Below, in pieces: positions 1 to 8,870 of a stretch of 64,000 nt of DNA. The translations under genes and the position numbers were made by a program. Below the pieces are notes generated by a model. That model did not search any database. It was given only the letters and a program-made list of their open reading frames with translations, and was not told where the DNA came from. Each line of letters starts with the position of its first letter. Position 1 is the stretch's first letter. Source of the stretch: Bacillota bacterium (GTDB taxonomy: Bacteria; Bacillota; Negativicutes; DSM-13327); the NCBI GenBank assembly GCA_017889585.1, contig JAGFZX010000001.1, forward strand, positions 1 to 64,000. Reading direction: 5' to 3'.

Positions 1-1
1 G

Positions 2-130
2 TGTAATACTTTTGAAGAGTTGCAATCTATGATTGATGAATATATGGACTATTATAACAATTACAGATATCAGTGGGGATTAAAAAAGCTGACTCCTGTG
101 CAATACAAAAATCAGCTTTTAGTAGCCTAG
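2..130 (+). CDS. IS3-family transposase, C-terminal end (partial)
   Basis: The first 42 codons, open at the window edge, encode the end of an IS3/IS150-type integrase-core transposase. The visible peptide has the family's terminal pattern: an acidic helix followed by YMDYYNNYRYQW, then LTPVQYKNQL just before the stop. In this family the terminal RxQ(W)xLKxLTPxxYR segment follows the DDE catalytic core, so the catalytic part lies outside the window. The reading frame is clean up to the TAG, so the element may be intact to the left. The next gene converges on it. Confidence 0.85.
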   Translation, partial: CNTFEELQSMIDEYMDYYNNYRYQWGLKKLTPVQYKNQLLVA

Positions 131-166
131 CTTTTTTAAGATGTCCTTGACATAGGGTCCAGTTTA
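131..166. mobile_element. Right end of the IS3-family element
   Basis: Immediately after the transposase stop comes TGTCCTTGACATAGGGTCCAG, which has the form of an IS3-family terminal inverted repeat (the other end would read TGGACCC inwards). The exact edge and target duplication cannot be fixed because the left end is outside the window. Confidence 0.55.
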
Positions 167-214
167 ATAGCTGATACGGTCTTTTATTTTAGTCTTTTAT
201 TTTAGTTTTTTATA

Positions 215-1132
215 TCAATTTAAAAAACTAGCAGGATTAACAGCAGTACCATTCACCCTAACTTCATAATGAACATGAGGGCCAGTACTATATCCAGTAT
301 TGCCAACATAAGCAATAACTTGTCCTTTTTTAACGTTTTCCCCATTATGTACAACAATTTGAGAAGTGTGACCATAGAGTGTAACTATACCATTATTATG
401 ATCAATCTTCACTAGCTTGCCATAACCACCGCTATCCCAGTCACTATATACAACCTGACCATCACCAGTAGCAACAATAGGGGTTCCAATATTATTAGCA
501 ATATCAATTCCTGGATGATACTCACCACCGCCCAAACTGCGCCAGCCAAAGCGTGAAGTAACTTCCCCTCTCGCGGGCCAGATAGAAGGCTTAGCCGCTA
601 TTTTTCTTTGTTTATCTAATAATTGTTGCTTAAGTTCCTCTAAACTTTGTTCACGCACTTTAACTGCTACCTGTAAATCATCGACTACATGATTAAGCTC
701 ATCCAGATTAAGCTGTTCTTGTGGCTTGTATTGACTAGTGCCAGTAACTGAAGGGCGAATCAAGCCCGCTCGTGATGTATTTTTCAAATCCTCATTATTA
801 AGAATATGCCGTATTTCGGCATCAAGAGAGTTCAATCTCTCCATATCAGCCTGCAAACCGATAGTAACTCTAGATAATTGTGCAATTTCATTAACTTGAA
901 CATCATTACTCTTCCGCAAAGTTTCTAACTCCGCTTGGTCCGCAATAGCCATATGTGAGGCCTGTCGATAGTAACAAAAAACTCCCATCAGCAAGACCGT
1001 TAGTAAACACAATGTGCCTGCTATGTATTTTGCTGCAATCATAGGTATTCGAATACTACGTGTCTCCTGATTCTCTGTTTGCATACTTATCTTTCTTTGC
1101 CGCGTATCCGTTTTTTTCTTTCTTCTTGCCAA
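215..1132 (-). CDS. Membrane-anchored M23 family metallopeptidase
   Basis: A 305-residue murein endopeptidase of the LytM/M23 type. A basic N-terminus is followed by one transmembrane segment (about residues 33-54), then a coiled-coil region (about 65-175), then the M23 domain (about 185-300). The zinc and catalytic residues are visible: HPGID (H206, D210), YGH (H255) and HVH (H286/H288). The start is TTG, with AAGGAGG seven bases upstream; the nearby ATG is in another frame. It follows the small zinc-ribbon gene by about 23 bp and is probably co-transcribed with it. It likely trims peptidoglycan cross-links in the periplasm or acts in division or sporulation. The family is sure, the cellular role is not. 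Confidence 0.9.
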   Translation of the reverse strand: MARRKKKTDTRQRKISMQTENQETRSIRIPMIAAKYIAGTLCLLTVLLMGVFCYYRQASHMAIADQAELETLRKSNDVQVNEIAQLSRVTIGLQADMERLNSLDAEIRHILNNEDLKNTSRAGLIRPSVTGTSQYKPQEQLNLDELNHVVDDLQVAVKVREQSLEELKQQLLDKQRKIAAKPSIWPARGEVTSRFGWRSLGGGEYHPGIDIANNIGTPIVATGDGQVVYSDWDSGGYGKLVKIDHNNGIVTLYGHTSQIVVHNGENVKKGQVIAYVGNTGYSTGPHVHYEVRVNGTAVNPASFLN

Positions 1133-1155
1133 AGCATGTCCTCCTTACAAGCAAA

Positions 1156-1413
1156 CTAAGCTTTCTTTCTTTTCAGTAATAAAGTTTTGTTATTATCCCG
1201 CTTAACTCTACGATCCTCCTTCAAATATTCCCCCACTATATTAATTGTCCAACAATACTTCTGACAAGATTTGCAAAGATAAACAGACTTGAAAATTAAT
1301 GTTCCTGCCTTCCTGAGATAAACTTCGCCTGCTGCAGTTTTTCCACATTTCTCACAACAATGAAATATCCGGCTTAAAAGTCGGCGTAAAACTCCCCTGA
1401 TGACAGTAATCAC
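1156..1413 (-). CDS. Small zinc-ribbon-like protein, unknown function
   Basis: An 85-residue basic protein with CCEKC near residue 19 and CKSCQKYC near residue 47, a spacing that fits a zinc ribbon. The tail is rich in Lys and Arg. The start appears to be GTG with a weak AGGAAAGG about 12 bases upstream. It lies just upstream of the M23 peptidase gene on the same strand, so the two probably form an operon. I do not recognise a family, and function cannot be stated. Confidence 0.55.
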   Translation of the reverse strand: MITVIRGVLRRLLSRIFHCCEKCGKTAAGEVYLRKAGTLIFKSVYLCKSCQKYCWTINIVGEYLKEDRRVKRDNNKTLLLKRKKA

Positions 1414-1562
1414 AAAATTTACCAGCCTTTCCTATTTAATTTTTCCTCTTACCATGCTTAAAAACCAACATCTAATAACTTTTATATACAGATTCAATTT
1501 CCAGCAACTCGTTGTACCCTATATGATAACAAAACTGCTGTGACAAAAACTGATAACACAAC

Positions 1563-1590
1563 AGTCCTATAGTCCTAGCACTATAGGACT
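1563..1590. repeat. 11-bp perfect inverted repeat
   Basis: AGTCCTATAGT (1563-1573) and its exact reverse complement (1580-1590) are separated by six bases. No T-run follows on either side, so an operator or a weak terminator are both possible. It lies between the divergently transcribed zinc-ribbon gene and the hybrid kinase gene. Confidence 0.6.
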
Positions 1591-1645
1591 ATTATACCAT
1601 TTTTCTCCTTTTTGTGCTATTATCCATATGTCTAAATATTTGCAT

Positions 1646-1673
1646 TCCACATTATCCAATTGGATAATGTGGA
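1646..1673. promoter_or_regulatory. 28-bp perfect palindrome upstream of the hybrid kinase
   Basis: TCCACATTATCCAA is followed without any spacer by its exact reverse complement, so all 28 bases are palindromic. Its centre lies about 35 bp upstream of the -35 hexamer of the promoter at 1695-1723, the usual place for an activator site. A dimeric regulator site is the simplest reading; the regulator is unknown. Confidence 0.7.
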
Positions 1674-1694
1674 TATAAAATTCCATTAAAAGGG

Positions 1695-1723
1695 TTGCCA
1701 CTACTTTTCATAGTTGGTATAGT
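1695..1723 (+). promoter_or_regulatory. Sigma-70 type promoter of the hybrid kinase gene
   Basis: TTGCCA (1695-1700), a 17-bp spacer and TATAGT (1718-1723) match the housekeeping consensus closely. The predicted start of transcription is near 1730, giving a leader of about 75 nt before the kinase start. Confidence 0.7.
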
Positions 1724-1803
1724 ATTGAAACAGTATGTAAATCTGCATTTATGCTTATAATTGTTATCGAAGATTATCTACCATAGAAATGAGGATGCTA
1801 TTC

Positions 1804-4800
1804 ATGAAATTGTCTTTACATAAAAAATATATTCTAATTGTCGTCCTTCTTTTCGGCCTAGTATCTCTAATAACATTTACTACATCGGCACCTACCATGC
1901 CGCATAAAAAAGAACCCCAAGTAAAAGATGGGGTTTTAGATCTTACGGAATGGGATCTAAAAAAAGATGGTGCGATAAATCTTGATGGTGAGTGGGAATT
2001 TTATTGGAATCAGTTGCTAACCTATGATGATTTTCATGGAAAAAATCATACTCTCAGCGGATATTTTCCCGTCCCAAATATATGGAATAATTATATCGTC
2101 GAAGACAAAAGTCTGCCAGGCTATGGGTATGGTACATACCGGGTAAAAATAAAAGTAAATGACAAGGTTTCCTTAAAGGGATTAAAAATTTCGACTATGT
2201 CTACTGCCTATAAACTAATGATCAATGATGTAATTCTTGCTGAAAATGGTATAGTCGGCAGTAGCGAAGCAACCTCCTCACCAGAATACAAGCCCATGAT
2301 TCGTTTTTTTCAAAATGCTTCCGAAGAATTTGAGATCATTGTACAAGTATCCAACTTCACTTATGCTCGAGGCGGTATATGGTATTCGATAATTCTTGGA
2401 ACCGACCAGCAAATAGTGACCATAAAAGAAAGTGCCTCCAGACGAGAAGTGTTTATATTAGGGGCTGTATTAATGATGGCATTATATCACATCCCCTTTT
2501 TTTCCTTTCAGAGAAAGTATAAATTAGCCCTGTACTTTACTTTAATGCTTGTTGCTGGAATGATTCGTACTGCGTTCCACGGTGAATATGTGATTCTCAG
2601 TATAACTCCCTCTCTTGACATTCATAAATTAGTCTTTTTCGAATATATGACAATACATTGGGGCTGCACCGCCCTACTAGCATTTCTTCACGAACTATAT
2701 CCTGAAGAATCCTCCTTGCGAATTAGGAACTTCTCAATTGGCATTGTTGTATTATTGACTATAATGGCTATCGTATACCCCATCAATGTTTATACACGAT
2801 TCATATTGTATTATGAAATATTTTGGGGACTCATCGTATTATATTGTATATCGGTTACTTTGACTGCTGCCATAAGAAAAAAACCAGGTGCTACTTTGTT
2901 AGCCATTGGCACTACATTTTTTTTAGTAATAGTTATCTATGATTCTTTGTATAATTGGAACATCGTCAAAAACAGTTACGGTGGAATGTTCCCATTGTCG
3001 ATCTTCTTTCTTATATTTGTCCAAGCATTCGCTGTAGCCCAGCGCTTTTCTACAGCATTTTCTGAAGTCGAAAAATTATCCAATCAGCTTATCTCCTTAA
3101 ATGAACGCAAAGATGAATTTATGGCCAATACCTCTCACGAATTGCGAACTCCTTTACATGGAATGATCAATATCACAGAATCGGTTTTGCAAAGTGCATC
3201 TGGAACACTTACTCACGAGCAACAAGAAAATCTATCCATTGTTGTAGCAAGTGGTAAAAGGCTTGCTACTCTTGTTAATGACATATTGGACTATTCCAAA
3301 TTAAGAAATGGTGATATAAAGCTTAACAAAAAAACGATTGCTATACACCCAGTGATTATGGTTGTATTTGATATAACCAAGTATTTAGCAGCAACTAAAC
3401 CTATCATCTTTAAAAGCGATATCCCCAATCACCTTCCTGCTATTTATGCTGATGAGGACCGTTTTGTACAGATTATTTACAATTTATTAGGAAATGCTAT
3501 TAAATTTACGGAAAATGGACAAATAACCCTTTCCGCCCATATAAATAAGGATATGATAGAAATAAGTGTTGAAGACACAGGAATTGGTATACCGCAAGGT
3601 AAATTAGAGGATATTTTCAAATCCTTTGAGCAAGTGGATACATCATTAATAAGAGAGTATGGAGGAACGGGTCTTGGTTTAAGCATTACAAAATATCTTG
3701 TCGAAATACATAATGGGAAAATTACTGTTGATTCTACCTTAGGAAAAGGCTCAAAATTCACCGTTAGTATGCCAATCAGCAGTGAACAGCAGCCATCAAT
3801 TCAACATAAAGTAGGTCTAAAAAATGTACCGTCTAGTGAACTACAACAGCAATTCTTTAACACTCCTGCCGTTTTTGAACAAACAGGAGAATTCACAATC
3901 TTAATTGTTGATGATGATTATGTTAATTTACAAGTGCTGATTAATACATTATTAGCAGAAAAACACTCAATTATTGCCGTTACCAATGGCATGGAAGCAT
4001 TAAACGTACTCTCCCACAACAAAAAGATCGACCTTGTTATTCTTGATATTATGTTGCCAAAAATGTCAGGCTATGAAGTATGCCAAATCCTCCGGAAAGA
4101 ATATTCTTTGTCCGACCTGCCTGTACTAATGCTTACTGCACAAAATTCTCCTGCTGGTATATTGACAGGCTTTGAAGCAGGTGCCAATGATTTTTTGACA
4201 AAACCTTTTGATACTAGCGAACTAAAAGCGCGTGTAAAAACACTTCTGCAATTAAAAAAATCTGTCAGTCAGGCAATTCATGTAGAGATGGCTTTTTTGC
4301 AGGCGCAAATCAAACCTCATTTCCTATATAATGCTTTAAATACTATTGTTTCTTTTTGCTGGACAGAGCCAGAAAAAGCAGGCGACTTACTACTCGAATT
4401 AAGCAATTACTTACGAGGCAGCTTTAATTTTAGTAACATGAATCAATTTGTTTCCATAGAAAAAGAATTGGAATTTGTTCAATCCTATATCGCCATTGAG
4501 AAAGCACGTTTTGAGGAAAAACTAAGCTGTCACTATGATCTAAATGTCCCGCTAGATTTTATGGTTCCCACACTCATTTTACAGCCTATCGTAGAAAACG
4601 CAGTAAAACATGGTCTACTTCCTAAAGCAGAAGGAGGAATCATAAAAATTTCAATTGATCCCCAAGACGAAGGCATTCTTATCACAGTAGAGGATGACGG
4701 CGTCGGCATCCCTCCAACTAAACTAGCAACTCTTTTGACTGAAAATTTTTCTCACGAGAGTGTAGGCCTACAGAATATTAACAAACGAATGAAGCGTATA

Positions 4801-4881
4801 TATGGCTATGGTATTGAGATTGTCAGTAACCTTCAAATGGGGACAAGAGTAAGTATTCAAATTCCTTATGAAAGAAAGTGA
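1804..4881 (+). CDS. 7TMR-DISM hybrid sensor kinase with a second LytS-type kinase module
   Basis: A roughly 1025-residue multi-domain sensor. In order: a signal or membrane anchor; an extracellular beta-rich 7TMR-DISMED-like domain (to about residue 205); seven membrane helices (about 215-410); HisKA with phospho-acceptor His (SHELRTPL, H445); HATPase_c with GTGLGLS; a receiver domain with Asp in VILDIML (D748); then a second kinase of the His_kinase/LytS type (KPHFLYNAL, H839) with its own HATPase (LQPIVENAVKHG). GAGGA sits eight bases before the ATG at 1804, so I prefer it to the upstream ATG at 1789. The stop overlaps the response regulator start (TGATG), implying translational coupling. 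The ligand is unknown; the 7TMR-DISM fold is thought to bind carbohydrates or other small molecules. Confidence 0.9.
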   Translation: MKLSLHKKYILIVVLLFGLVSLITFTTSAPTMPHKKEPQVKDGVLDLTEWDLKKDGAINLDGEWEFYWNQLLTYDDFHGKNHTLSGYFPVPNIWNNYIVEDKSLPGYGYGTYRVKIKVNDKVSLKGLKISTMSTAYKLMINDVILAENGIVGSSEATSSPEYKPMIRFFQNASEEFEIIVQVSNFTYARGGIWYSIILGTDQQIVTIKESASRREVFILGAVLMMALYHIPFFSFQRKYKLALYFTLMLVAGMIRTAFHGEYVILSITPSLDIHKLVFFEYMTIHWGCTALLAFLHELYPEESSLRIRNFSIGIVVLLTIMAIVYPINVYTRFILYYEIFWGLIVLYCISVTLTAAIRKKPGATLLAIGTTFFLVIVIYDSLYNWNIVKNSYGGMFPLSIFFLIFVQAFAVAQRFSTAFSEVEKLSNQLISLNERKDEFMANTSHELRTPLHGMINITESVLQSASGTLTHEQQENLSIVVASGKRLATLVNDILDYSKLRNGDIKLNKKTIAIHPVIMVVFDITKYLAATKPIIFKSDIPNHLPAIYADEDRFVQIIYNLLGNAIKFTENGQITLSAHINKDMIEISVEDTGIGIPQGKLEDIFKSFEQVDTSLIREYGGTGLGLSITKYLVEIHNGKITVDSTLGKGSKFTVSMPISSEQQPSIQHKVGLKNVPSSELQQQFFNTPAVFEQTGEFTILIVDDDYVNLQVLINTLLAEKHSIIAVTNGMEALNVLSHNKKIDLVILDIMLPKMSGYEVCQILRKEYSLSDLPVLMLTAQNSPAGILTGFEAGANDFLTKPFDTSELKARVKTLLQLKKSVSQAIHVEMAFLQAQIKPHFLYNALNTIVSFCWTEPEKAGDLLLELSNYLRGSFNFSNMNQFVSIEKELEFVQSYIAIEKARFEEKLSCHYDLNVPLDFMVPTLILQPIVENAVKHGLLPKAEGGIIKISIDPQDEGILITVEDDGVGIPPTKLATLLTENFSHESVGLQNINKRMKRIYGYGIEIVSNLQMGTRVSIQIPYERK

Positions 4882-6083
4882 TGACCGTGTATAAGACCAT
4901 TTTAATTGATGATGAAAAACCAGCTTTGAAAGTTTTAGCACACTTGCTCAAATCATATAGCGATATTGAAATTACTGGATCTTTTACAGATATCACCAAT
5001 GCATTAGAGTACATCTCCACTAAAGGTACTGATCTGATTTTTTGTGATATTGATATGCCAACGATGAATGGCATTCAAGTTGCCAAAAAACTAATGGCAA
5101 TCAATCCTGATACAAACATTGTATTTGTTACCGCTTACACCGATTTTGCACTGGATGCTTTTGAAGTAAATGCCATAGATTATATTATGAAACCTGTATC
5201 AAAAAAAAGATTAGATAGTACAATGGAGCGGCTTGCCAAGAAGCTCCCCCTATCTAATCATGCCTTGATGCGCCAACAACGTAGGAACTTTTTTAACGAT
5301 TTAATTACAGGAAAAATAATGAATGGGCAAGAAATAATGGCACTAGCAAAACAATTACATCTCGACCTTACCCAGTCGTTCTCTTTCTTTTTCTTGCGCA
5401 TTGGTACTTATAAGCAGCAATCTATCCAAGCAGTATCTGAGGAATCCCATAGTTTCATAATAAGCATCATTGACAAACTTTCTGCAGCATCGAATATTAT
5501 AGCATGGGAAACAACATCACAGGGAATTAGTATTTTGAACTTTACTCCTTTATCTTCCGAGGATTGCAGGACAGACGAATTAGCAATGGCCGAAAACTTA
5601 CAAGCAATGCTCCTCACCCATTTCCCAGAAATAGCAATTTTTATTGGCATTGCTGAACGTGAACTAGGTATGAACAACTTTACCAACAGATATATACAAG
5701 CCCGTAATACGGTAGTAGTTGGCATGAAAGTATCGCCTGATTTGGGTATTTACCATTTTTCAAACAGCGGCTTATTCCCCCTACTAGCTCAATCGATCAG
5801 TAGCCATGAAGCAGATTTTTTTATCAATAATACCATTGATAAAATTATTGAATATGATCATAAAAATGGTACGGATCTGTTTCATACTATGGAATTAATT
5901 GTGATTAATAATAATTTACGCTCTGTAGCGGAAAAACTGTTTGTTCATTATAAGACAGTCCTCTTCCGCAAACAAAGTATTGAAAAAATCCTGGAAATTT
6001 CTATGGATTCTTTTGAGGGACGAACAATGTTAGGAACAGCATTAACTCTTTACTATCTGCGCGAGTATAGATCCCTTCCGTAA
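4881..6083 (+). CDS. Response regulator, REC plus PucR-type C-terminal HTH
   Basis: A 400-residue response regulator. The N-terminal receiver (about residues 5-120) has the acidic pair DDE, phospho-acceptor D56 (FCDIDMP), the T in VTAYTD and the K in MKPVSKKR. A middle region of about 200 residues resembles the cyclic-nucleotide-cyclase-like spacer of PucR/CdaR regulators. The last 65 residues match the HTH_30 helix-turn-helix (NNNLRSVAEKLFVHYKTV). The ATG at 4881 overlaps the kinase stop by one base, and a GTG at 4878 is an alternative. It is almost certainly the partner of the preceding kinase. Its targets are unknown; the nearest candidate is the convergent symporter. Confidence 0.85.
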   Translation: MTVYKTILIDDEKPALKVLAHLLKSYSDIEITGSFTDITNALEYISTKGTDLIFCDIDMPTMNGIQVAKKLMAINPDTNIVFVTAYTDFALDAFEVNAIDYIMKPVSKKRLDSTMERLAKKLPLSNHALMRQQRRNFFNDLITGKIMNGQEIMALAKQLHLDLTQSFSFFFLRIGTYKQQSIQAVSEESHSFIISIIDKLSAASNIIAWETTSQGISILNFTPLSSEDCRTDELAMAENLQAMLLTHFPEIAIFIGIAERELGMNNFTNRYIQARNTVVVGMKVSPDLGIYHFSNSGLFPLLAQSISSHEADFFINNTIDKIIEYDHKNGTDLFHTMELIVINNNLRSVAEKLFVHYKTVLFRKQSIEKILEISMDSFEGRTMLGTALTLYYLREYRSLP

Positions 6084-6087
6084 TAAC

Positions 6088-6126
6088 AAAAACACGCTTT
6101 GTCTGAAAATATCAAAGCGTGTTTTA
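6088..6126. terminator. Bidirectional terminator
   Basis: AAAACACGCTTTG pairs with CAAAGCGTGTTTT around an 11-nt loop, flanked by A-rich and T-rich sequence on both sides. It separates the convergent response regulator and symporter genes. Confidence 0.85.
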
Positions 6127-6140
6127 TATTTCTAGCACTA

Positions 6141-7571
6141 TCAGAAGCTAGCATTCTTCTTTGAAGCTGGAAAGGCATACATCATAAAAATCATAATAAC
6201 AATGGTCAATAAAATCGCTGTTGATTGACCATTCAGTATACCTAGCCCTTTACCATCATTCCAAAAATGCAAAAATACCGCTACTGCCACCCCTACTGTT
6301 GCAGAAATGAAGGCAGCAGCTGTACTAGGTCGTTTAGAAAACAGTCCAAAAAGTAAGGGTGCCGTCAAAGAAACAGACATTAAAGAATAAAAAATTGACA
6401 AGGCAGTAATAATATTAGGTAATACAATCGCCATGCCAACTCCTAATAGACCAGCGACTACCGCAACGACCCGACTACTCTTCAACAGCATTTCATCAGA
6501 GATATCCGGTTTAATAAATCCTTTGTACAAATCCTTAGTAAAAGAAGAAGTTATCATATATAGAACTGCATCTGCTGCGCTAACCTCAGCGGAAAAAATC
6601 GCTGCCAGGGCTAAAGCTGATGCCCAAAAGGGCATACATTCTTTCATAACGATAGGTAGTGCTAGTTCACGTTCTGTCAAATTAGGAACAATCGCTGCTG
6701 CTGCCATACCAAGAAACGGTGGTATAAGAGCAAAGGCCAACATGACAAGCCCGCATAAGCATGTGCCAAGAATGACAGTTCTTTTATTTTTTGCCCCATA
6801 TACTTTACCAATAAGGCCTGGGGATATAAAGAAAGATGGCGTAAGCATCAGGAAAAAACCTATAATTGTACTTACCCCTGCCCCATCAAAACTAAAATAA
6901 CTAGCAGACTTAACAGAATCCGCCATATTACCTACAATCGTAGCCTCAAGACCACTCCATCCACCAATAAAATTAAGAACAAAGGGGACGGCAATCAGAA
7001 ATCCGATGAGCTTTACCGTTGCTTCAATAATATTTACATATGCCGCAGCCAACATACCACCTGCTCCAAAATATAAAATAACAACTACAGCACCAATTAA
7101 AATGCCTACTGTTTTCGAGATGCCAGCTACGGCAGACAAGATCCATGCGATCCCCATAAGCTGTCCCGCAAAAATCGCCACAGTACCAATCGCCATCATC
7201 AACGATATTAATCCACGAAAATATTTATTATATCGATAATCCAGATAATCTCCTAAGGTATAAAAATTATGTTCTTTAGCCAATCGCCAAATAACTGGTC
7301 CAACAACAAAGGCCAAAATAAAAGTACCTACTGATGAAGCCACAATCCACCAGGCAGCCGATATCCCTACTTTAAATCCTAATCCTGCAACACCAACTGT
7401 TGAACCGGCACCGATATTAGGAGCAACCAGCGTAATAAAAAGTAGAGCCGATCCAAACTTCCGACCACCGACAAAATAGTCAACCGATCCCTTGACACGT
7501 TTTGTAATAATAAACCCCACACCAACTAATAACAGTGCATACAGCACAATGACCCAAGTATACCCATTCAT
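6141..7571 (-). CDS. Sodium:solute symporter (SSS family)
   Basis: A 476-residue inner-membrane protein with about 13 hydrophobic segments. Family features include the N-terminal DYFVGGRKFGS and the APNIGAGSTVG segment of helix 2, and GAGGMLAAAYVN in the middle, as in the SSS (SLC5-like) family that couples Na+ entry to uptake of a solute. The substrate cannot be read from sequence. It lies downstream of panB on the same strand, with a 170-bp gap holding a structured repeat, so a link to pantothenate or branched-chain precursors is conceivable but unproven. GGGGGAGG lies about ten bases before the ATG. Confidence 0.85.
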   Translation of the reverse strand: MNGYTWVIVLYALLLVGVGFIITKRVKGSVDYFVGGRKFGSALLFITLVAPNIGAGSTVGVAGLGFKVGISAAWWIVASSVGTFILAFVVGPVIWRLAKEHNFYTLGDYLDYRYNKYFRGLISLMMAIGTVAIFAGQLMGIAWILSAVAGISKTVGILIGAVVVILYFGAGGMLAAAYVNIIEATVKLIGFLIAVPFVLNFIGGWSGLEATIVGNMADSVKSASYFSFDGAGVSTIIGFFLMLTPSFFISPGLIGKVYGAKNKRTVILGTCLCGLVMLAFALIPPFLGMAAAAIVPNLTERELALPIVMKECMPFWASALALAAIFSAEVSAADAVLYMITSSFTKDLYKGFIKPDISDEMLLKSSRVVAVVAGLLGVGMAIVLPNIITALSIFYSLMSVSLTAPLLFGLFSKRPSTAAAFISATVGVAVAVFLHFWNDGKGLGILNGQSTAILLTIVIMIFMMYAFPASKKNASF

Positions 7572-7631
7572 TTACAAACTGCCTCCCCCAAAACTCATCT
7601 ATATAAGTTAAACTATTATAACTAACGATCG

Positions 7632-7732
7632 TCAGGAATGGGGTATAGGGCTCCGTGGCGTTATATAGAAAGCACGCAATATCCTATACCCATTTCTGGC
7701 AGACTAACAATATAGATATAACTTTCTTAATA
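7632..7732 (-). repeat. Structured dispersed element, family C, copy 1
   Basis: An about 100-bp element just 3' of the panB stop. Read on the minus strand it contains ATTGTTAGTCTGCCAGAAAT, and its arms pair as a stem (near 7633-7650 with 7681-7700). A second copy lies at 60745-60850, also directly 3' of a minus-strand stop codon. No T-run follows, so it is not an ordinary terminator. Function unknown. Confidence 0.6.
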
Positions 7733-7744
7733 CATCATATCTAT

Positions 7745-8581
7745 TTAATACAGTTTTTTAAGCACTTCTTCCTTCATAGCAAAACTATGCTCGGGTCCAG
7801 GGAACTCACCACTATCCACTTCTGTAGCATACTTCTGTAAAGCTTCCATAATTATGCCGTTCAAATTCCCATATTGTTTTACAAACTTCGGGACAAAGCG
7901 GTCAAACATTCCCAGCATATCTTGGGTAACCAGCACTTGACCATCGCAATGAGGTCCTGCACCAATACCAATAATCGGGATGGATAGGTTTTCGGTGACT
8001 AATTTGGTCACAGGTGCCGGCACACATTCCATAACTATGGAAAAAGCCCCTGCCTCTTCTAGTTTTTGAGCGTCGTGGAGCAGTTTTAGGGCAGCATCAG
8101 CATCTTTACCCTGTACTTTAAAACCTCCGAGCTGGGATACTGTCTGGGGTGTAAGTCCGATATGCCCCATGACTGGAATACCTGCATTGACGATGGCGCG
8201 TACTGTCTCCACCATGACTGCCCCACCCTCCAGCTTTACACAATCCGCCCCGCCTTCCTTCATAATCCTGTTAGCATTAACAATGGCTTCATTGATACTG
8301 ACATTATAAGAACCAAATGGCATATCACCAATAATTAATGTATTAGGAGCGCCTTTCACCACCGGCTTAATATGATGTAACATATCATCCATTGTTACGC
8401 TCACTGTACTGTCATAACCAAGCACTACCATTCCCAGGGAATCACCCACTAAAATTAATTCGATGGGCGACTTATCAATGACTGAAGCTAAGAGATAATC
8501 ATAAGCAGTCACCATCTTAAATCTTTTTCCTTGCTGTTTTAGCTCCTTGAGCTGGGGAATTGTTACTTTTTTTTTCTCCAC
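7745..8581 (-). CDS. panB: 3-methyl-2-oxobutanoate hydroxymethyltransferase
   Basis: First committed enzyme of pantothenate synthesis: it transfers a hydroxymethyl group from 5,10-methylene-THF to 2-oxoisovalerate to give ketopantoate. The protein of about 278 residues has the full family pattern: KMVTAYDY, VGDSLGMV with the metal-binding Asp, GDMPFGSY, KLEGG, MGHIGLTPQ and the C-terminal GIGAG..CDGQVLV. The ATG at 8599 contains the ribosome binding site itself (GAGGAGG), so the GTG at 8581, eight bases after that site, is the better start. panC and panD are not in the window. A structured leader with a terminator precedes it. Confidence 0.93.
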   Translation of the reverse strand: MEKKKVTIPQLKELKQQGKRFKMVTAYDYLLASVIDKSPIELILVGDSLGMVVLGYDSTVSVTMDDMLHHIKPVVKGAPNTLIIGDMPFGSYNVSINEAIVNANRIMKEGGADCVKLEGGAVMVETVRAIVNAGIPVMGHIGLTPQTVSQLGGFKVQGKDADAALKLLHDAQKLEEAGAFSIVMECVPAPVTKLVTENLSIPIIGIGAGPHCDGQVLVTQDMLGMFDRFVPKFVKQYGNLNGIIMEALQKYATEVDSGEFPGPEHSFAMKEEVLKKLY

Positions 8582-8689
8582 TGTTATTACCCTCCTCATT
8601 TATTATGTACTCTTCTAACCCCAATGATGCTTACTATCTGTTTCTGCACAAACATTCCTTTCATCCTTTTAGCAGACCCCATGGAGGAG

Positions 8690-8790
8690 AGCAAAATAAA
8701 AAGCCTTACGGCACTTGTCCGAAAGGCATAGCTTTCCCTGCTACCTCCCGTCTCAGTCCATTACACAGATCTAAGCGGATAATTAATTTT
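8690..8790 (-). promoter_or_regulatory. Structured leader of panB with internal terminator
   Basis: On the minus strand, upstream of panB, a GC-rich block (GGACTGAGACGGGAGGTAGC and following) runs into a hairpin GCCTTTCGG/CCGTAAGGC followed by TTTTTATTTT. An alternative pairing is possible between GGGAGG near 8755 and CCTCC at 8685. No gene lies upstream on this strand, so a terminator here implies attenuation of panB. A pan-motif RNA, known upstream of pantothenate genes in Firmicutes, is a candidate; I could not match its consensus from memory. Confidence 0.5.
8692..8727 (-). terminator. Intrinsic terminator inside the panB leader
   Basis: The stem at 8703-8727 has one mismatch. On the minus strand it is followed by a T-rich tract (plus-strand 8692-8702 reads as a run of A). 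It lies about 110 bp before the panB start. Confidence 0.65.
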
Positions 8791-8828
8791 TAATATTGAA
8801 TACTATTACTATATAATCAAAGCCTGCT

Positions 8829-8870
8829 TGTTTACGGTATGGTTCATCACGATACCATCCATAGTAAACA
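8829..8870. repeat. Imperfect inverted repeat between panB and lysC
   Basis: TGTTTACGGTAT pairs with ATACC-(7 nt)-GTAAACA, leaving one bulge. The remainder of 8791-9090 is AT-rich, with no recognised site except the lysC ribosome binding site. It could be an operator or an RNA hairpin for the divergent promoters. Confidence 0.45.
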
